A DNA stretch of 62,018 nt from Gammaproteobacteria bacterium (GCA_015490755.1 WFXF01000056.1:1-62018), one strand, 5' to 3'; counted from the stretch's first letter, positions 37,587-49,819 are shown. Notes: a model not told the origin generated them from the sequence alone. Numbers and translations are program-made.

Positions 37587-38213
37587 ATGGCGGCGAATGC
37601 TAAAAGAAGATCTGTAATGACCCTCTATTCGGGCGCTAACTGTCCGCTAAGTCACCGCACTCGTATAGTGCTTGCTGAAAAAAATGTGACTGCGGAGATT
37701 GTTATGGTGGAAAAAAACAATCTCCCGGAAGATCTAATCGATTTGAATCCATACAATACACTGCCTACATTGGTTGATCGAGATCTTGCGCTGTTTAACT
37801 CGAAAATCATTATGGAGTATCTTGACGAACGCTACCCACATCCACCATTAATGCCGGTCGAGCCTGTTTTACGCGCCCGTACCCGCCTTATGCTATATCG
37901 CATTGATCGTGACTGGTATAGCCAACTGCCTGATATTTTGGGTAAGGATGAAAAAAAGGCCGCAAAAGCCCGTAAAGTTATTCGTGACGGCTTAACTGCT
38001 ATTGCACCTATTTTTGAGCAAAAAGATTTCTTTATCAGTGATGAGTTTTCGTTACTGGATTGCAGTGTTGCCCCACTATTATGGCGTTTACCTTTCTACG
38101 ATATACAGCTCACTGCAGCCGCAAAACCTGTTTTGAAGTACGCTGAACGCCTGTTTGAACGTGAATCATTCCAGATCAGTTTAACTGAAGCTGAACATGA
38201 ATTAAGAGACTAG
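37587..38213 (+). CDS. sspA: Stringent starvation protein A
   Basis: Glutathione-transferase-fold protein of 208 residues that binds RNA polymerase and affects stress and acid-tolerance genes in E. coli. MTLYSGANCPLSHRTRIVLAEK opens the thioredoxin-like domain, followed by NPYNTLPTLVDRDLALFNSKIIMEYLDERYP (in two parts). GGAGAG six bases before the ATG at 37587 supports this start over an internal ATG at residue 12. It is five bases upstream of sspB, the standard pair. Confidence 0.96.
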   Translation: MAANAKRRSVMTLYSGANCPLSHRTRIVLAEKNVTAEIVMVEKNNLPEDLIDLNPYNTLPTLVDRDLALFNSKIIMEYLDERYPHPPLMPVEPVLRARTRLMLYRIDRDWYSQLPDILGKDEKKAAKARKVIRDGLTAIAPIFEQKDFFISDEFSLLDCSVAPLLWRLPFYDIQLTAAAKPVLKYAERLFERESFQISLTEAEHELRD

Positions 38214-38218
38214 AACCC

Positions 38219-38632
38219 GTGCAAGAACATAGCAGCCCAACCATGACACCTATTCGCCCATATTTACTTCAGGCAGTCTACTCTTGGGTTTTAGACAATG
38301 GTAACACTCCTTACATTTTGGTCGATACCAGACATGAGGGTATTGTAGTTCCTGCTGAGTACATTGAAAATCACCAAATTATACTCAACCTTAGTCCTAA
38401 TTCAGTTCGAGATTTATCTTTTGAAAATGGCTGGGTGATGTTCAACGCTCGCTTCTCAGGAGCTGTCTGGCATATTGAGGTCCCCATAAGCGCTGTAAAC
38501 GCCATCTATGCAAAAGAGAATGGCCAAGGTATGGTTTTTGACCAACATCAAGAAGAGACACCTCAACCACCTGCTCAAAACAACCTCAAGAGAAAACAAC
38601 CTTCAAAGCCCTCTTTAAAGATTGTTAAATAA
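38219..38632 (+). CDS. sspB: ClpXP adaptor SspB
   Basis: Delivers ssrA-tagged proteins to ClpXP. The 137-residue protein has the folded core (PIRPYLLQAVYSWVLDNGNTPYILVDT) and a flexible tail ending KPSLKIVK, the ClpX-binding tail in E. coli SspB. GTG start; an ATG at residue 9 (38243) is an alternative and neither has a clear Shine-Dalgarno. Coupled to sspA. Confidence 0.95.
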   Translation: MQEHSSPTMTPIRPYLLQAVYSWVLDNGNTPYILVDTRHEGIVVPAEYIENHQIILNLSPNSVRDLSFENGWVMFNARFSGAVWHIEVPISAVNAIYAKENGQGMVFDQHQEETPQPPAQNNLKRKQPSKPSLKIVK

Positions 38633-38655
38633 CAACCATCAGGAGTAAACAAAGT

Positions 38656-39576
38656 ATGACAATGGATGATCGTGATGGCATCATCTGGTTCGATGGTGAA
38701 CTGGTTCCTTGGCGCGAAGCTAAAGTCCACGTATTAACCCATACACTGCACTATGGCATGGGTGTTTTTGAAGGTATTCGTGCTTATAAAACAGATAAAG
38801 GCCCAGCAATATTTCGCTTGCATGAACATACCGACCGCCTGTTTCGCTCAGCTCATATTATGGAAATGGCCATGCCTTTCGATAAAGAGACAATCAATGA
38901 AGCAACTCTGACCGCAGTACGTGAAAATAATCTGGAAAGTGGCTATATCCGCCCTATGTGCTTTTATGGTGCAGAAAGCATGGGAATACGTGCCAACAAC
39001 CTGAAAGTACACGTTATTATTGCTGCCTGGCAGTGGGGCTCTTATATGGGTGAGGAAAACCTTAAAAATGGAATAAAAGTTCAAACATCCTCTTACACAC
39101 GTCACCATGTCAATATCTCCATGTGCAAAGCCAAGGCCAATGGTCATTATATCAACTCAATGCTGGCACTCCATGAAGCGATACGCCACGGATGTGATGA
39201 AGCAATGCTACTGGACAGTGAGGGTTATGTTGCTGAAGGCAGTGGTGAAAACATTTTCATCATTCGTGATGGTGTGATCTATACTCCAGACCTGACCTCA
39301 GCCCTGGATGGTATTACACGCCACACAATATTCCAGTTAGCTGATGAATTGGGCATTGAAGTTAAAGAAAAACGCATTACCCGTGATGAAGTTTATATTG
39401 CTGATGAAGCTTTTTTTACAGGCACAGCAGCAGAAGTAACACCGATTCGAGAAGTGGATGGACGCTCAATCGGATCTGGCACACGCGGAGCCATCACTAA
39501 AAAAATACAAAGTAATTATTTTGATTTAGTCCATGGCCGTAGCAAAACTCACCCTGAGTGGCTGACGTTAATTTAG
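38656..39576 (+). CDS. ilvE: Branched-chain amino acid aminotransferase
   Basis: Class IV PLP aminotransferase of 306 residues that makes valine, leucine and isoleucine from their keto acids. FDGELVPWREAKVHVLTHTLHYG and GVFEGIRAY lie near the start. The predicted Schiff-base lysine is K160 (CKAKANGHYINS), with EGSGENIF downstream. AGGAGT precedes the ATG. It is 23 bases after sspB. A hairpin at 39601-39626 closes the gap to the convergent sucrose synthase gene. Confidence 0.95.
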   Translation: MTMDDRDGIIWFDGELVPWREAKVHVLTHTLHYGMGVFEGIRAYKTDKGPAIFRLHEHTDRLFRSAHIMEMAMPFDKETINEATLTAVRENNLESGYIRPMCFYGAESMGIRANNLKVHVIIAAWQWGSYMGEENLKNGIKVQTSSYTRHHVNISMCKAKANGHYINSMLALHEAIRHGCDEAMLLDSEGYVAEGSGENIFIIRDGVIYTPDLTSALDGITRHTIFQLADELGIEVKEKRITRDEVYIADEAFFTGTAAEVTPIREVDGRSIGSGTRGAITKKIQSNYFDLVHGRSKTHPEWLTLI

Positions 39577-39595
39577 TTAGAGTTTCACCCATATC

Positions 39596-39626
39596 AAAAA
39601 TGGGCACCTTAATAACAAGATGCCCA
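39596..39626 (-). terminator. Terminator of the sucrose gene cluster
   Basis: On the minus strand TGGGCATCTT, loop, AAGGTGCCCA (one mismatch) is followed by TTTTT. It starts 11 bases beyond the sucrose synthase stop and may also slow transcription from ilvE. Confidence 0.7.
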
Positions 39627-39637
39627 AAATTCCCATA

Positions 39638-42022
39638 TTATTGAATGCTTTCTGCCTGCTTTCGGTACTGTAATCCATAAAACATCTCTAAATAGCGTTG
39701 CGTTTCATTACGCTGAAGGTTGGTTACATATTTCCAGAACCCATAAATTCGAGACAGTGTCATCATTCGCTCAGCATACAAGCTCCAGGTATAGCGACTG
39801 CGCACTCTCTCAAGCCCTCCTTCCGAGATTTTTTTCCAATAATCAGCCTCCTTTTGGGATTTTATAAAAAAATCAATCAAACTAGTCGTCGCTGTTTCAC
39901 CATGATTAGGGTCAATATGAAAACCTGAAATTCCATCCTCAATAATCTCTAAAGGGCCACCATAACGTGTTGCAAACGTTGGCAAACCTGATGCCATGGC
40001 TTCAATCACAGTCAAACCAAATGCTTCAAATAGTGCGGGCTGCACAAAAACTCCCTGATGATCCGCAATATATCGATAAAGTTCACCTGCCAATGTTTTA
40101 TCAAGCCGCTTTCCTAACCAACGACACTGTTCATCCAAACCATGCCTGTTCATAAGCTCATGCATGTGTTCAATCTGTTCACGCTCTTCTTGGTCACTCG
40201 AATATGACGCATCAATACTACCTGCAACAACAACCAGATTTGCATGCTGACGTAGCTCATCACTATTTCCATACCAGTCCACCAAACTGGCTATATTTTT
40301 AATTCTATCCAAACGTGCCATGGTAAAAATAAGCGGTTTACCTTTATCTTTAAGTACCCCCCGTGTTTCTGGATCACTATCATCGCCATAAATAAGCTGA
40401 CCAATTTCATCATGCAGTACATGTAAGCGTCGTCTATTTTCTGTGTAAGGGAAATAAACGTCATCATTAGCTCCCGGCGAGACAATGTTAAATTTAGGAT
40501 CAAAGACATCAATGCCTTCTACAACACGGTACAGATCCGGCATTGTGAAAGCACGATAGCTTTCATATTGCCCGACACTCTCATTGGTTCCCGCAATTTC
40601 CTGAAAGGTGCTGGTAATAATAAAATCAGCAGCATTCATACTAATCAAATCTGCTGTAAATTGACTGGAAAAATGATATTGAGATTCGTTATCTTTCCAA
40701 TATAGGTCGGAGTAAAGATACTTGGTTTTTTCCAGGGCATGAGCAATGTTACATTGCGTCACTCCCAACGAATGAGATAATAGTGTCGCCACTAAATTTC
40801 CATCGGAATAGTTTCCCACAATCAAATCAGGCCTATCACCCAACTCAGCCTTTACTTCTCTCTCAACATCAGCTGAAAACCGCTCCAGGTAAGGCCATAT
40901 TTTAAAGCGTGATATCCACTCTGAAACTACTTCACCATTCGCCTCTCGAAATGGCACTCTCATAATACGTGCGTGCTGTGCCCCTATGATATCTTCAAAA
41001 CGTTGATCACAGGTTGTACCTTGCGCTTCAGGAATCAGACGTGTTACAACCAGAATTTGTGGATCAATATCTAGCCCTTGCTCACATAAACGGTGACGCA
41101 TCTCCTTTTCCAATGCCCGCACCTGATCCAGAATATAGACAACCTGGCCACCCGTATCGGGTAAACCAAGCACTTTATCCTGCCCAAAAAAGCCATGCGG
41201 TGAGAGAATCACCAATTTAAAAATCATAGGAATACGGCTTAGAAACTGTTCCAGACTCGCCGGATCAGGTGCTTCAAGAATGTCCAGCAACAGATGTAAG
41301 GTATTACGCATCCTCGCAACTGTGCGCCCCCAACCAATTTCAAACCCCAAACTTTGTAATGTAACACCGACCACCTTCCACTCTGCTTCTAATGGCTGAT
41401 CCATCAAATACTCTTCTGCACGACGTAACGCAACACGCAACTGACTGACACTATGCAGCCGGTCGTTCACCATCAGTTGAATTCCCTGGTATTGATGAAC
41501 ACGCAAAAAATCGAGTAACTTCTGATCACCTCGCCCCAACTCTTGAAACAATTCACTTGATAAACGACGGTTAAGAAATTCTACCCCTCGACCAATAGAG
41601 CGTGATTCACGAAGCTTCGGAAATTCCCGACTGAATGGCCCTATATCAAACTCCAGAGTCCATTTTTCATCGCTATGGTTATTTACTAATTGCTCTTTAA
41701 TTCTCAAAAAGTCAGAGACTGAGATCGTTTCAACTTGCATTGATTCGATATGAATACGTACATATTTCCAACGGGCAAGGTAAGGGCGTACTGCAAAATA
41801 GATCCACGGTGTAACAACAGCTGCTTCTTGAGTCATATCAACCAATTGGCTTAATTCTGAATCCAGTAAAGCAGGTTGCTCTTTGTCTCGACAAAAAACC
41901 TGAAATTCATCCCAAAGCTCTGAACGTAATAAAAGTGGTTTATACAAGCTGCAATAGTGACGCAATAGTAGATAAGATGCTTCACGATTTTTCTTGATAT
42001 ACGCTTGCAGTGTATCAATCAT
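39638..42022 (-). CDS. sus: Sucrose synthase
   Basis: Reversibly converts sucrose and a nucleoside diphosphate into NDP-glucose and fructose. It has 794 residues, the typical length. An N-terminal regulatory half (1-265) precedes a GT4 glycosyltransferase. GGQVVY (291-296), H428, R570, K575, E666 (FEAFGL) and E674 correspond in spacing to the catalytic residues of plant and bacterial sucrose synthases. AAGGAAA precedes the ATG. It is the last gene of a fructokinase - sucrose-phosphate synthase - sucrose synthase operon, 15 bases after the synthase. Confidence 0.95.
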   Translation of the reverse strand: MIDTLQAYIKKNREASYLLLRHYCSLYKPLLLRSELWDEFQVFCRDKEQPALLDSELSQLVDMTQEAAVVTPWIYFAVRPYLARWKYVRIHIESMQVETISVSDFLRIKEQLVNNHSDEKWTLEFDIGPFSREFPKLRESRSIGRGVEFLNRRLSSELFQELGRGDQKLLDFLRVHQYQGIQLMVNDRLHSVSQLRVALRRAEEYLMDQPLEAEWKVVGVTLQSLGFEIGWGRTVARMRNTLHLLLDILEAPDPASLEQFLSRIPMIFKLVILSPHGFFGQDKVLGLPDTGGQVVYILDQVRALEKEMRHRLCEQGLDIDPQILVVTRLIPEAQGTTCDQRFEDIIGAQHARIMRVPFREANGEVVSEWISRFKIWPYLERFSADVEREVKAELGDRPDLIVGNYSDGNLVATLLSHSLGVTQCNIAHALEKTKYLYSDLYWKDNESQYHFSSQFTADLISMNAADFIITSTFQEIAGTNESVGQYESYRAFTMPDLYRVVEGIDVFDPKFNIVSPGANDDVYFPYTENRRRLHVLHDEIGQLIYGDDSDPETRGVLKDKGKPLIFTMARLDRIKNIASLVDWYGNSDELRQHANLVVVAGSIDASYSSDQEEREQIEHMHELMNRHGLDEQCRWLGKRLDKTLAGELYRYIADHQGVFVQPALFEAFGLTVIEAMASGLPTFATRYGGPLEIIEDGISGFHIDPNHGETATTSLIDFFIKSQKEADYWKKISEGGLERVRSRYTWSLYAERMMTLSRIYGFWKYVTNLQRNETQRYLEMFYGLQYRKQAESIQ

Positions 42023-42037
42023 TGCCTGGTTTCCTTT

Positions 42038-43414
42038 TTAGTTCAACTCGCCTTGATGGGATAAAACCTTTTGTACTGCCTGTAAATATATTTCTGAGTG
42101 ACTCTTCCATGAAAAGTGCTTATGGACACCCTGCAAACCTGCCTTAGAAAAAAGAGCCCATTGTGCTCTATTAGAAACCACATCCAAAAGTGTTGCGGCC
42201 ATTGCTTTTGAGTCGAGCGGATCAATCAGTAAACCATTGTTACAACATGCAATAATATCCTGAGGCCCACCATCTTCAGTCGCTACAACAGGTAGACCAC
42301 TCGCAGCCGCTTCGATAATAGTTAAACCAAAGGGTTCAGTGAGTGCTGGATTGATAAATACACCATGACTCTTTTCTGCTAGACGATACAATTCGGGTAC
42401 ATCATAAGAGTCATGTTGTTTGGGATAAGCAACTTTGCCGTAAAGATCATATTGATCAATCGCCAAAAATAGATCGTTTAATACAGCTCGAGGCCCTCGA
42501 TCCATTTCAGTGATGTCATCACGAGTGCCTAATATTAATACCAGATTGGCTGCATCCTGTAACTCTTCACTCTCACCATAGGCTTTCATCAGAGTACTGA
42601 TATTTTTTCGAATATCTGGTCGGGACATTGCTAAAATCATAGGCTTGTCAGGTTCATTTAGAAAACGTTTCAACTCACACCAAATATTGGAATTCTGTCT
42701 CGTTTTTTTTCTATCTGAAGGGTGAAAGCGTTTTAAATCCACACCGGGAGGAATAACCCGCATACGTTCAGGGCAATAGTTGCGATAAAAACCATACTGC
42801 TCCTCTTTTTCCTGCTCAGTACTGGCAATCACTAACTCAGCCTGCTCCAAGATCTGCTCTTCAGTCTCGATACGCTGGGTGATGTGATAGTGGCTTTCAA
42901 TAGTGGCACGTTTCAGCCCCTGGCCTTGCAAACGCCTTAATTTATCTCGCCCCAGCGAGTGCCCAGTATGAATCAGGGGAATTTCTAATACTTGTGCCAT
43001 TTTATTACCCACATAGCCTGCATCGGCATAATGGCTATGAACCAAATCAGGTAATCGCCCTTTTCGTTTTAAATAACGCATTGCTTCTTCTGCAAAAACA
43101 TCCAGATGAGGCCATAAAACTTCTTTGCGCAAATAATGCAAAGAACCACAAGGCAAACGGATAATAGAGGCATTATCTGCAATTTTTTCTTCCGGTTGAT
43201 TGTAGTCATTAGAAAGATAGGATTCTGAAAGCTGCCGTGTCAATATATCAACCTGATCAACCTCGGGCTGAGTTGCCAGTGTTTTTGCCAATTCAACAAC
43301 ATATTGGATTTGCCCACCTGTATCAGCATCTCGACCCAACTCCATATCATGACCACGAAATAGCCCATGAATACTAATCATGACCAAATATAGCCCTCTT
43401 TTTTCCTCATTCAT
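42038..43414 (-). CDS. sps: Sucrose-phosphate synthase, glycosyltransferase domain only
   Basis: GT4 enzyme predicted to make sucrose-6-phosphate from NDP-glucose and fructose-6-phosphate. HGLFRGHDMELGRDADTGGQ near the N-terminus and EPFGLTIIEAAASGLPVVAT near the end are diagnostic. The chosen ATG (43412-43414) gives 458 residues beginning MNEEKRGLYLVMIS, where family similarity starts, and overlaps the fructokinase gene by eight bases. An upstream start at 43498 would lie deep inside that gene. There is no C-terminal phosphatase domain and no separate phosphatase gene nearby. Confidence 0.92.
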   Translation of the reverse strand: MNEEKRGLYLVMISIHGLFRGHDMELGRDADTGGQIQYVVELAKTLATQPEVDQVDILTRQLSESYLSNDYNQPEEKIADNASIIRLPCGSLHYLRKEVLWPHLDVFAEEAMRYLKRKGRLPDLVHSHYADAGYVGNKMAQVLEIPLIHTGHSLGRDKLRRLQGQGLKRATIESHYHITQRIETEEQILEQAELVIASTEQEKEEQYGFYRNYCPERMRVIPPGVDLKRFHPSDRKKTRQNSNIWCELKRFLNEPDKPMILAMSRPDIRKNISTLMKAYGESEELQDAANLVLILGTRDDITEMDRGPRAVLNDLFLAIDQYDLYGKVAYPKQHDSYDVPELYRLAEKSHGVFINPALTEPFGLTIIEAAASGLPVVATEDGGPQDIIACCNNGLLIDPLDSKAMAATLLDVVSNRAQWALFSKAGLQGVHKHFSWKSHSEIYLQAVQKVLSHQGELN

Positions 43415-44354
43415 TTGCGTTCCATTGTTTGAGTTGTTCTTTATAAAAGTCTGGGCTTGATATTGTTGCACCTTGTATTTGGCAAATTTTTGCAGCAAAA
43501 GCCATCGCTCGCTGTAAAATAAGTGGATACTCCCATCCTTGAATCAGGCCAAAAAGAGTAACTGCACTAAAAGCATCACCCGCGCCTACGGTATCAACTG
43601 GATTTTTAACAGGCACAAGATCACAACTCATTACTTTTTGGTTCGAATCTATAATAAATGCTCCAGACTCTCCGAGCGTTACAACAAGTAATTCCAGATT
43701 AAATTTTTGTTGTAATATCTGAGCCATGACCTCTAGTTCGGAACAAGAGTTTAATAAACACTTATCTAATATTAGTAATTCATCTTCATTCAGTTTTAAC
43801 CAACGAACCCCTTCGAGTAACTCAGTAAGTAATTGCTTGTTCCACCAAGGTGAACGCAAATTAATGTCCGTAAAAATTGAAGGCGAAGTTTTTTCTAGCA
43901 AAGATTGAAGTGTTGCATAGGAGGTAGGGGTACGTGCTGCCAATGTACCATAGTAAAAAAATGAGACTGGCTGCTTTAAAATTTCAGTGATTGCTCTATC
44001 AAACTGAATAAAGTCATACGCTTGATCTGCAACTATATCGAACGAGGGTTGCCCTTGATTCAGTGCAATATGAACAGCTCCAGTCGGATGACTTGAGTCA
44101 ATTTGTAAACCACGAACAGTCATGCCCCATTGCTGCATTTTCTGTATGACTTGTTTACCTTGAGTATCAGAGCCGATACAGCTGATAAGCAGAGGTTTCA
44201 GTCCGAACCCTTGCAGATGCCAGGCCACATTAAACGGTGCCCCACCCAAGACCTCCTTTTTATTTGGAAATATATCAAACAGTACTTCACCGAATATCAC
44301 AGGTGTACCGTTCTCAATTACCCTGGTTTTGATACTCACTTTTTCACTCCGCAC
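43407..44354 (-). CDS. PfkB-family carbohydrate kinase, probable fructokinase
   Basis: Ribokinase-fold kinase of 315 residues. GGAPFNVAWHLQGFG (sugar-binding PfkB signature 1) and DTVGAGDAFSA (signature 2, with the catalytic aspartate) are intact. Its position in front of the sucrose-phosphate synthase and sucrose synthase genes points to fructose as substrate, recycling fructose released by sucrose synthase. GTG start after AGGA; a second GTG at 44339 has GGAG upstream and is possible. Probable first gene of the sucrose operon; the 140-base gap to glmS should hold the promoter. Confidence 0.9.
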   Translation of the reverse strand: MRSEKVSIKTRVIENGTPVIFGEVLFDIFPNKKEVLGGAPFNVAWHLQGFGLKPLLISCIGSDTQGKQVIQKMQQWGMTVRGLQIDSSHPTGAVHIALNQGQPSFDIVADQAYDFIQFDRAITEILKQPVSFFYYGTLAARTPTSYATLQSLLEKTSPSIFTDINLRSPWWNKQLLTELLEGVRWLKLNEDELLILDKCLLNSCSELEVMAQILQQKFNLELLVVTLGESGAFIIDSNQKVMSCDLVPVKNPVDTVGAGDAFSAVTLFGLIQGWEYPLILQRAMAFAAKICQIQGATISSPDFYKEQLKQWNANE

Positions 44355-44494
44355 TGCTTTCCTGCGCCCTTTACTCCTATGGAAAGCTAGATAATCTGAC
44401 AGAGGCGGAACTGCTATAAGCCAGATTTATTTATATTATTTAGCGGGCCATACCTTGGCAGCATGACCCATTGTATTTTTATTTTATCCAAACC

Positions 44495-46327
44495 TTATTC
44501 AACTGTGACTGATTTAGCCAAATTTCGCGGCTGGTCCACATCCGTACCTTTTAAAATTGCAGCATGATATGAGAGCAATTGCAATGGTATTGAATAGATA
44601 ATCGGCGCGATCGCTTCTTCAGTTGAATCAACATGTAAAACATGAACGTTTTCAGACTCTTTCATACCAGAAGCTTCATCTGCAAATACAAACAACTCCC
44701 CTCCTCGCGCACTGACTTCCTGCAAATTTGACTTGAGTTTTTCCAACAATTCATCATTCGGTGCAACGGCTATCACTGGCATATCCGAATCAACAAGTGC
44801 TAATGGACCATGTTTTAGTTCACCCGCAGGATAAGCTTCAGCATGAATATAAGAGATCTCTTTTAGCTTTAATGCTCCCTCCATTGCAACAGGGTATTGA
44901 GCTCCCCGGCCTAAAAAAAGTGCATGGTGTTTGTCTGCAAAAGACTCGGACCAAACCTCCACAGCACTATTTAACTCTAATGCCCGTTCAGCTTTAGCAG
45001 GTAGAGTGTAAAGCTGCTTAACAAGCTTTGCCTCTGCTTGCTCTGACACTCCATTACGTCGGCCAAGAACAATCACCGTAAGCATTAATGCTGCCAACTG
45101 TGTTGTAAATGCTTTTGTTGAGGCAACACCAATTTCGGGGCCGGCTCGAGTCATCAAGGATAGGTCCGATTCTCTGACTAATGAACTTTCCGGAACATTA
45201 CAAATGGCTAGTGAGTAACCAAAGCCCCGTTTTTTTGCTTCCTGAAGCGCAGCCAATGTATCTGCTGTTTCACCTGATTGAGAAATAGAAATAATTAATG
45301 AATTATTGCGAACTACGGGGTTCCTATAGCGAAACTCGCTGGCTACTTCCACACTGCACGGAACACCTGCTATAGATTCCAGCCAGTAGCGTGCAATCAG
45401 ACCGGCATGGTAACTCGTACCACAAGCAATAATATGAACCCCTTGAATCTGGTCAAATATTTCAGCAGCATTTAGACCAAAAGCACTATCCAAAACTGTT
45501 TGGCTAGTCATTCTTCCTTCTAAAGTCTCAGCCAGAGCGCGTGGTTGCTCAAATATCTCTTTCAACATGTAATGGCGATATTTACCTTTACTTGTCGCAT
45601 CAGCTCTCATTTCACTTTCGTTGATTGGCCGCTCAACGACTTTGCCATGCTCATCAAAAATCGTTAAACATTCTCGTGTCAGCTCGGCGATATCCCCCTC
45701 TTCAAGAAAAATGAAACGCTGTGTAACAGGCAGTAATGCAGCAACATCTGATGCAATAAAATACTCTCCAATACCGACACCAATAACAAGAGGGCTTCCG
45801 CGCCGTGCTGCAATCAATCGCTGCGGCTCTGACTTACAAATAACTCCTAATGCGTAAGCACCTTCCAGATCTTGTACTGTTTGTTGAACAGCTGCTAACA
45901 GGTCATTACTCTTTTCAAAATATTCATAAATTTGATGAACAACGACTTCAGTGTCTGTTTCAGAGGTAAATTCAAAGCCTTTCGCTATTTGCTTTGTACG
46001 AAGTGCTTCGTGATTTTCAATAATACCGTTATGTACGATCGCAATTGTTTTCCGGCAAACATGAGGGTGTGAATTTTTTTCACTGGGTTTACCATGAGTT
46101 GCCCAGCGCGTATGAGCAATACCCACTTGCCCAGATATGGAACCTGACCCCATGAGCAACTCAAGCTCACTCACTTTACCTTGCGCTCTAAGACGCTTTA
46201 AACCATCACGTTTTTCTAAAACCGCAATACCTGCAGAGTCATAACCACGATATTCAAGCCTTTTCAAACCTTCAATAAGAATAGGAACAACATCCCGTTC
46301 TGCTACTGCACCAATAATGCCACACAT
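44495..46327 (-). CDS. glmS: Glucosamine-fructose-6-phosphate aminotransferase (isomerizing)
   Basis: Makes glucosamine-6-phosphate from fructose-6-phosphate and glutamine. It has 610 residues. After removal of Met, the N-terminal Cys of MCGIIGAV is the glutaminase nucleophile. Two SIS domains follow, and the protein ends [11 protein letters not shown], the conserved C-terminus. It is 28 bases after glmU. No glmS ribozyme is expected or seen. Confidence 0.98.
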   Translation of the reverse strand: MCGIIGAVAERDVVPILIEGLKRLEYRGYDSAGIAVLEKRDGLKRLRAQGKVSELELLMGSGSISGQVGIAHTRWATHGKPSEKNSHPHVCRKTIAIVHNGIIENHEALRTKQIAKGFEFTSETDTEVVVHQIYEYFEKSNDLLAAVQQTVQDLEGAYALGVICKSEPQRLIAARRGSPLVIGVGIGEYFIASDVAALLPVTQRFIFLEEGDIAELTRECLTIFDEHGKVVERPINESEMRADATSKGKYRHYMLKEIFEQPRALAETLEGRMTSQTVLDSAFGLNAAEIFDQIQGVHIIACGTSYHAGLIARYWLESIAGVPCSVEVASEFRYRNPVVRNNSLIISISQSGETADTLAALQEAKKRGFGYSLAICNVPESSLVRESDLSLMTRAGPEIGVASTKAFTTQLAALMLTVIVLGRRNGVSEQAEAKLVKQLYTLPAKAERALELNSAVEVWSESFADKHHALFLGRGAQYPVAMEGALKLKEISYIHAEAYPAGELKHGPLALVDSDMPVIAVAPNDELLEKLKSNLQEVSARGGELFVFADEASGMKESENVHVLHVDSTEEAIAPIIYSIPLQLLSYHAAILKGTDVDQPRNLAKSVTVE

Positions 46328-46355
46328 ATGCTACCTGTATCCTTTTTGCTGTTTT

Positions 46356-47723
46356 CTATCTGTTTTTTGTTGGACGTTTCCAATCTGATCGCGTTGTTTG
46401 TTTTGTTCGACTCAAGGTCAGTTCATTTGCTTCAACATTTCTGGTAATTGTTGAGCCTGCACCAACTGTCGAACCTTTTCCAAGCGTAACAGGTGCCACC
46501 AACTGTGATGCTGAACCGATAAAAACATGATCCTCTATCACTGTATGGTGTTTATTGGCTCCATCATAATTGCATGTAATGGTACCAGCACCAACATTGA
46601 CATCTTTTCCAACAGTTGAATCACCTACATAGCTCAAATGATTAATTTTAGAACCAGTACCAATTTTTGCTTTTTTGATTTCAACAAAGTTACCAATTTT
46701 GGTTTTTTCAGCCAGGCATGTTTCAGGCCGGAGCCGGGCAAATGGACCAATGTGACTGCAATCACCAACAATACTATTTTCGATAGTACAATTGGATAAT
46801 ACTGTAACACCTGAACCAATTTGGCTATCTTTAATGATAGTATTCGATCCGATATAGGTATCATCACCAATGGAAACATTACCTTCAAGAATAACATTAA
46901 CATCAATGACCACATCTCTACCAATAGATGCTTCACCACGCAGATCAAAACGTGCTGGATCATAGAGCGTGACCCCTCGGCTTAATAACAGGTCAGCCTG
47001 CTGCCTCTGTTTATAGCGTTCAAGCATCGCTAAATGTGACTTATTATTGACACCACAAACTTCCATCGATGATTCTGGATTCACTGTATTAATATTGATA
47101 CCATCTTTTACAGCCATTTCAACAATATCTGTTAAATAATATTCACCCTGGCTATTTTTATTACTTAATGCCGGCAGCCACTTACTCAATAAATCAGCGG
47201 CAACAACAAGCATTCCCGTATTGATTTCATTGACCTTTTTTTCCAGCTCTGTAGCATCTTTCTCTTCAACAATACAGTTCACAGCCCCATGTTTATCACG
47301 AATAATTCGCCCATAACCTGAAGGGTTGTCCAAATGAGCAGTTAATAATCCCAAGCTTTGCTCATTTGCAACATCAACTAATGATTTCAGGGTACCAAGT
47401 TGTGTTAGTGGCACATCGCCATAAAGTACGAGAACCATATTTTCTGATGGAATTGCCGGCAGCGCTTGCGCAACAGCATGACCTGTACCTAACTGCTCTG
47501 ATTGCTTTACCCAATTAATTGCATTTGCTTTCAGCCTGTTTTTTACAACTTTTCCACCATGCCCATATACAACATGTATATCTACCGCATCACCCAACCC
47601 CCTTGCAGTATCAATCACATGCATTAATAAAGGCTTGCCTGCAAGTGAGTGTAATACTTTGGGGAGTGCTGAATGCATTCGAGTGCCTTGCCCTGCAGCA
47701 AGAATAATTACACTTAACTTCAT
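46356..47723 (-). CDS. glmU: Bifunctional UDP-GlcNAc pyrophosphorylase / glucosamine-1-phosphate acetyltransferase
   Basis: Last two steps to UDP-N-acetylglucosamine. The 455-residue protein has the N-terminal uridyltransferase (LAAGQGTRMHSALPKVLHSL) and a C-terminal left-handed beta-helix of hexapeptide repeats (GSNTIIKDSQIG region), with the acetyltransferase site around NHLSYVGDS. It lies 210 bases downstream of atpC and just upstream of glmS, the common gammaproteobacterial order. Confidence 0.98.
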   Translation of the reverse strand: MKLSVIILAAGQGTRMHSALPKVLHSLAGKPLLMHVIDTARGLGDAVDIHVVYGHGGKVVKNRLKANAINWVKQSEQLGTGHAVAQALPAIPSENMVLVLYGDVPLTQLGTLKSLVDVANEQSLGLLTAHLDNPSGYGRIIRDKHGAVNCIVEEKDATELEKKVNEINTGMLVVAADLLSKWLPALSNKNSQGEYYLTDIVEMAVKDGININTVNPESSMEVCGVNNKSHLAMLERYKQRQQADLLLSRGVTLYDPARFDLRGEASIGRDVVIDVNVILEGNVSIGDDTYIGSNTIIKDSQIGSGVTVLSNCTIENSIVGDCSHIGPFARLRPETCLAEKTKIGNFVEIKKAKIGTGSKINHLSYVGDSTVGKDVNVGAGTITCNYDGANKHHTVIEDHVFIGSASQLVAPVTLGKGSTVGAGSTITRNVEANELTLSRTKQTTRSDWKRPTKNR

Positions 47724-47799
47724 TTATCTATAACCCTTGTTATCCAGAAACTTTTAATTACTAGATTAATTTTAGAAAGCTTCATTAACCATTCTTGAT

Positions 47800-47860
47800 A
47801 TTATTATCTGGAGTAAGATAATAATCTGTCGACACTTTATTACTTTTCTAAAGTAATAAA
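47800..47860. repeat. Two AT-rich perfect hairpins between atpC and glmU
   Basis: ATTATTATCT (47800-47809) pairs with AGATAATAAT (47816-47825), and TTTATTACTTT (47836-47846) pairs with AAAGTAATAAA (47850-47860). With the GC-rich terminator beside them they make three hairpins in a row. The purpose is unknown; they could tune readthrough into glmU. Confidence 0.85.
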
Positions 47861-47888
47861 GCAAAAAGGCCGTCTGAAGACGGCCTTT
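47861..47888 (-). terminator. Terminator of the atp operon
   Basis: AAAGGCCGTCT and AGACGGCCTTT form an 11-bp inverted repeat with a 2-base centre (47865-47888). On the minus strand it runs into TTTTTGC. It lies 45 bases after the atpC stop. Confidence 0.8.
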
Positions 47889-47933
47889 GGAATATTTTAA
47901 AGTGTACTTTTTGAAAAATCTAAAAGCACAGCT

Positions 47934-48356
47934 TTAATGTCTTCCTGCTTTACGCAATTTCTCTAACAATTGTAACTGTGCGACCGCTTGGGCCAGCTCA
48001 GCTTCAGCTTGTGCCAAATCAACATCAGAATCTCTATTTTTTAAAGCTTCTTCTGCCTTTTGTTTTGCTTCATTTGCTGCTGCTTCATCAATATCTTTAG
48101 CTCTCACCGCAGTATCAGACAAAACAGTGACAACATGAGGTTGAACCTCAAGCATACCACCCGAAACATAAATTGAATCTTCACCTTCAGAGGTTTTGAT
48201 AACAACTTCACCGGGTTTCAGCTTTGCCAATAATGGAGTATGACGAGGTAAAATACCCAAATCACCCATTTCACTTGGCGCAAATACCATTTCAGCAGTA
48301 CCAGAGTAAAGCTCACCCTCAGCACTTACAATATCAACATGCATCGTCATGGCCAT
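47934..48356 (-). CDS. atpC: ATP synthase epsilon subunit
   Basis: F1 central-stalk subunit that inhibits ATP hydrolysis, 140 residues. The N-terminal beta-sandwich has [27 protein letters not shown], and the C-terminal helical hairpin is rich in Ala and Glu. AGGAGA six bases before the ATG at 48356 supports this start over an ATG three codons later. It is the last gene of the operon atpZ-atpI-atpB-E-F-H-A-G-D-C. Confidence 0.97.
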   Translation of the reverse strand: MAMTMHVDIVSAEGELYSGTAEMVFAPSEMGDLGILPRHTPLLAKLKPGEVVIKTSEGEDSIYVSGGMLEVQPHVVTVLSDTAVRAKDIDEAAANEAKQKAEEALKNRDSDVDLAQAEAELAQAVAQLQLLEKLRKAGRH

Positions 48357-48433
48357 CGTTATTCTCCTGACATATAAGGGTCATCACCAATTTCCAAAAA
48401 CCGGATCAGACCCACCCTAAGCTTTAAGATCGA

Positions 48434-49819
<1,386 letters not shown>

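Noticed and set aside
42038-43498. Longer sucrose-phosphate synthase from a start at 43498
   Set aside because: The extra 28 residues lie entirely inside the fructokinase gene and do not resemble the family. The ATG at 43414 matches the conserved N-terminus.
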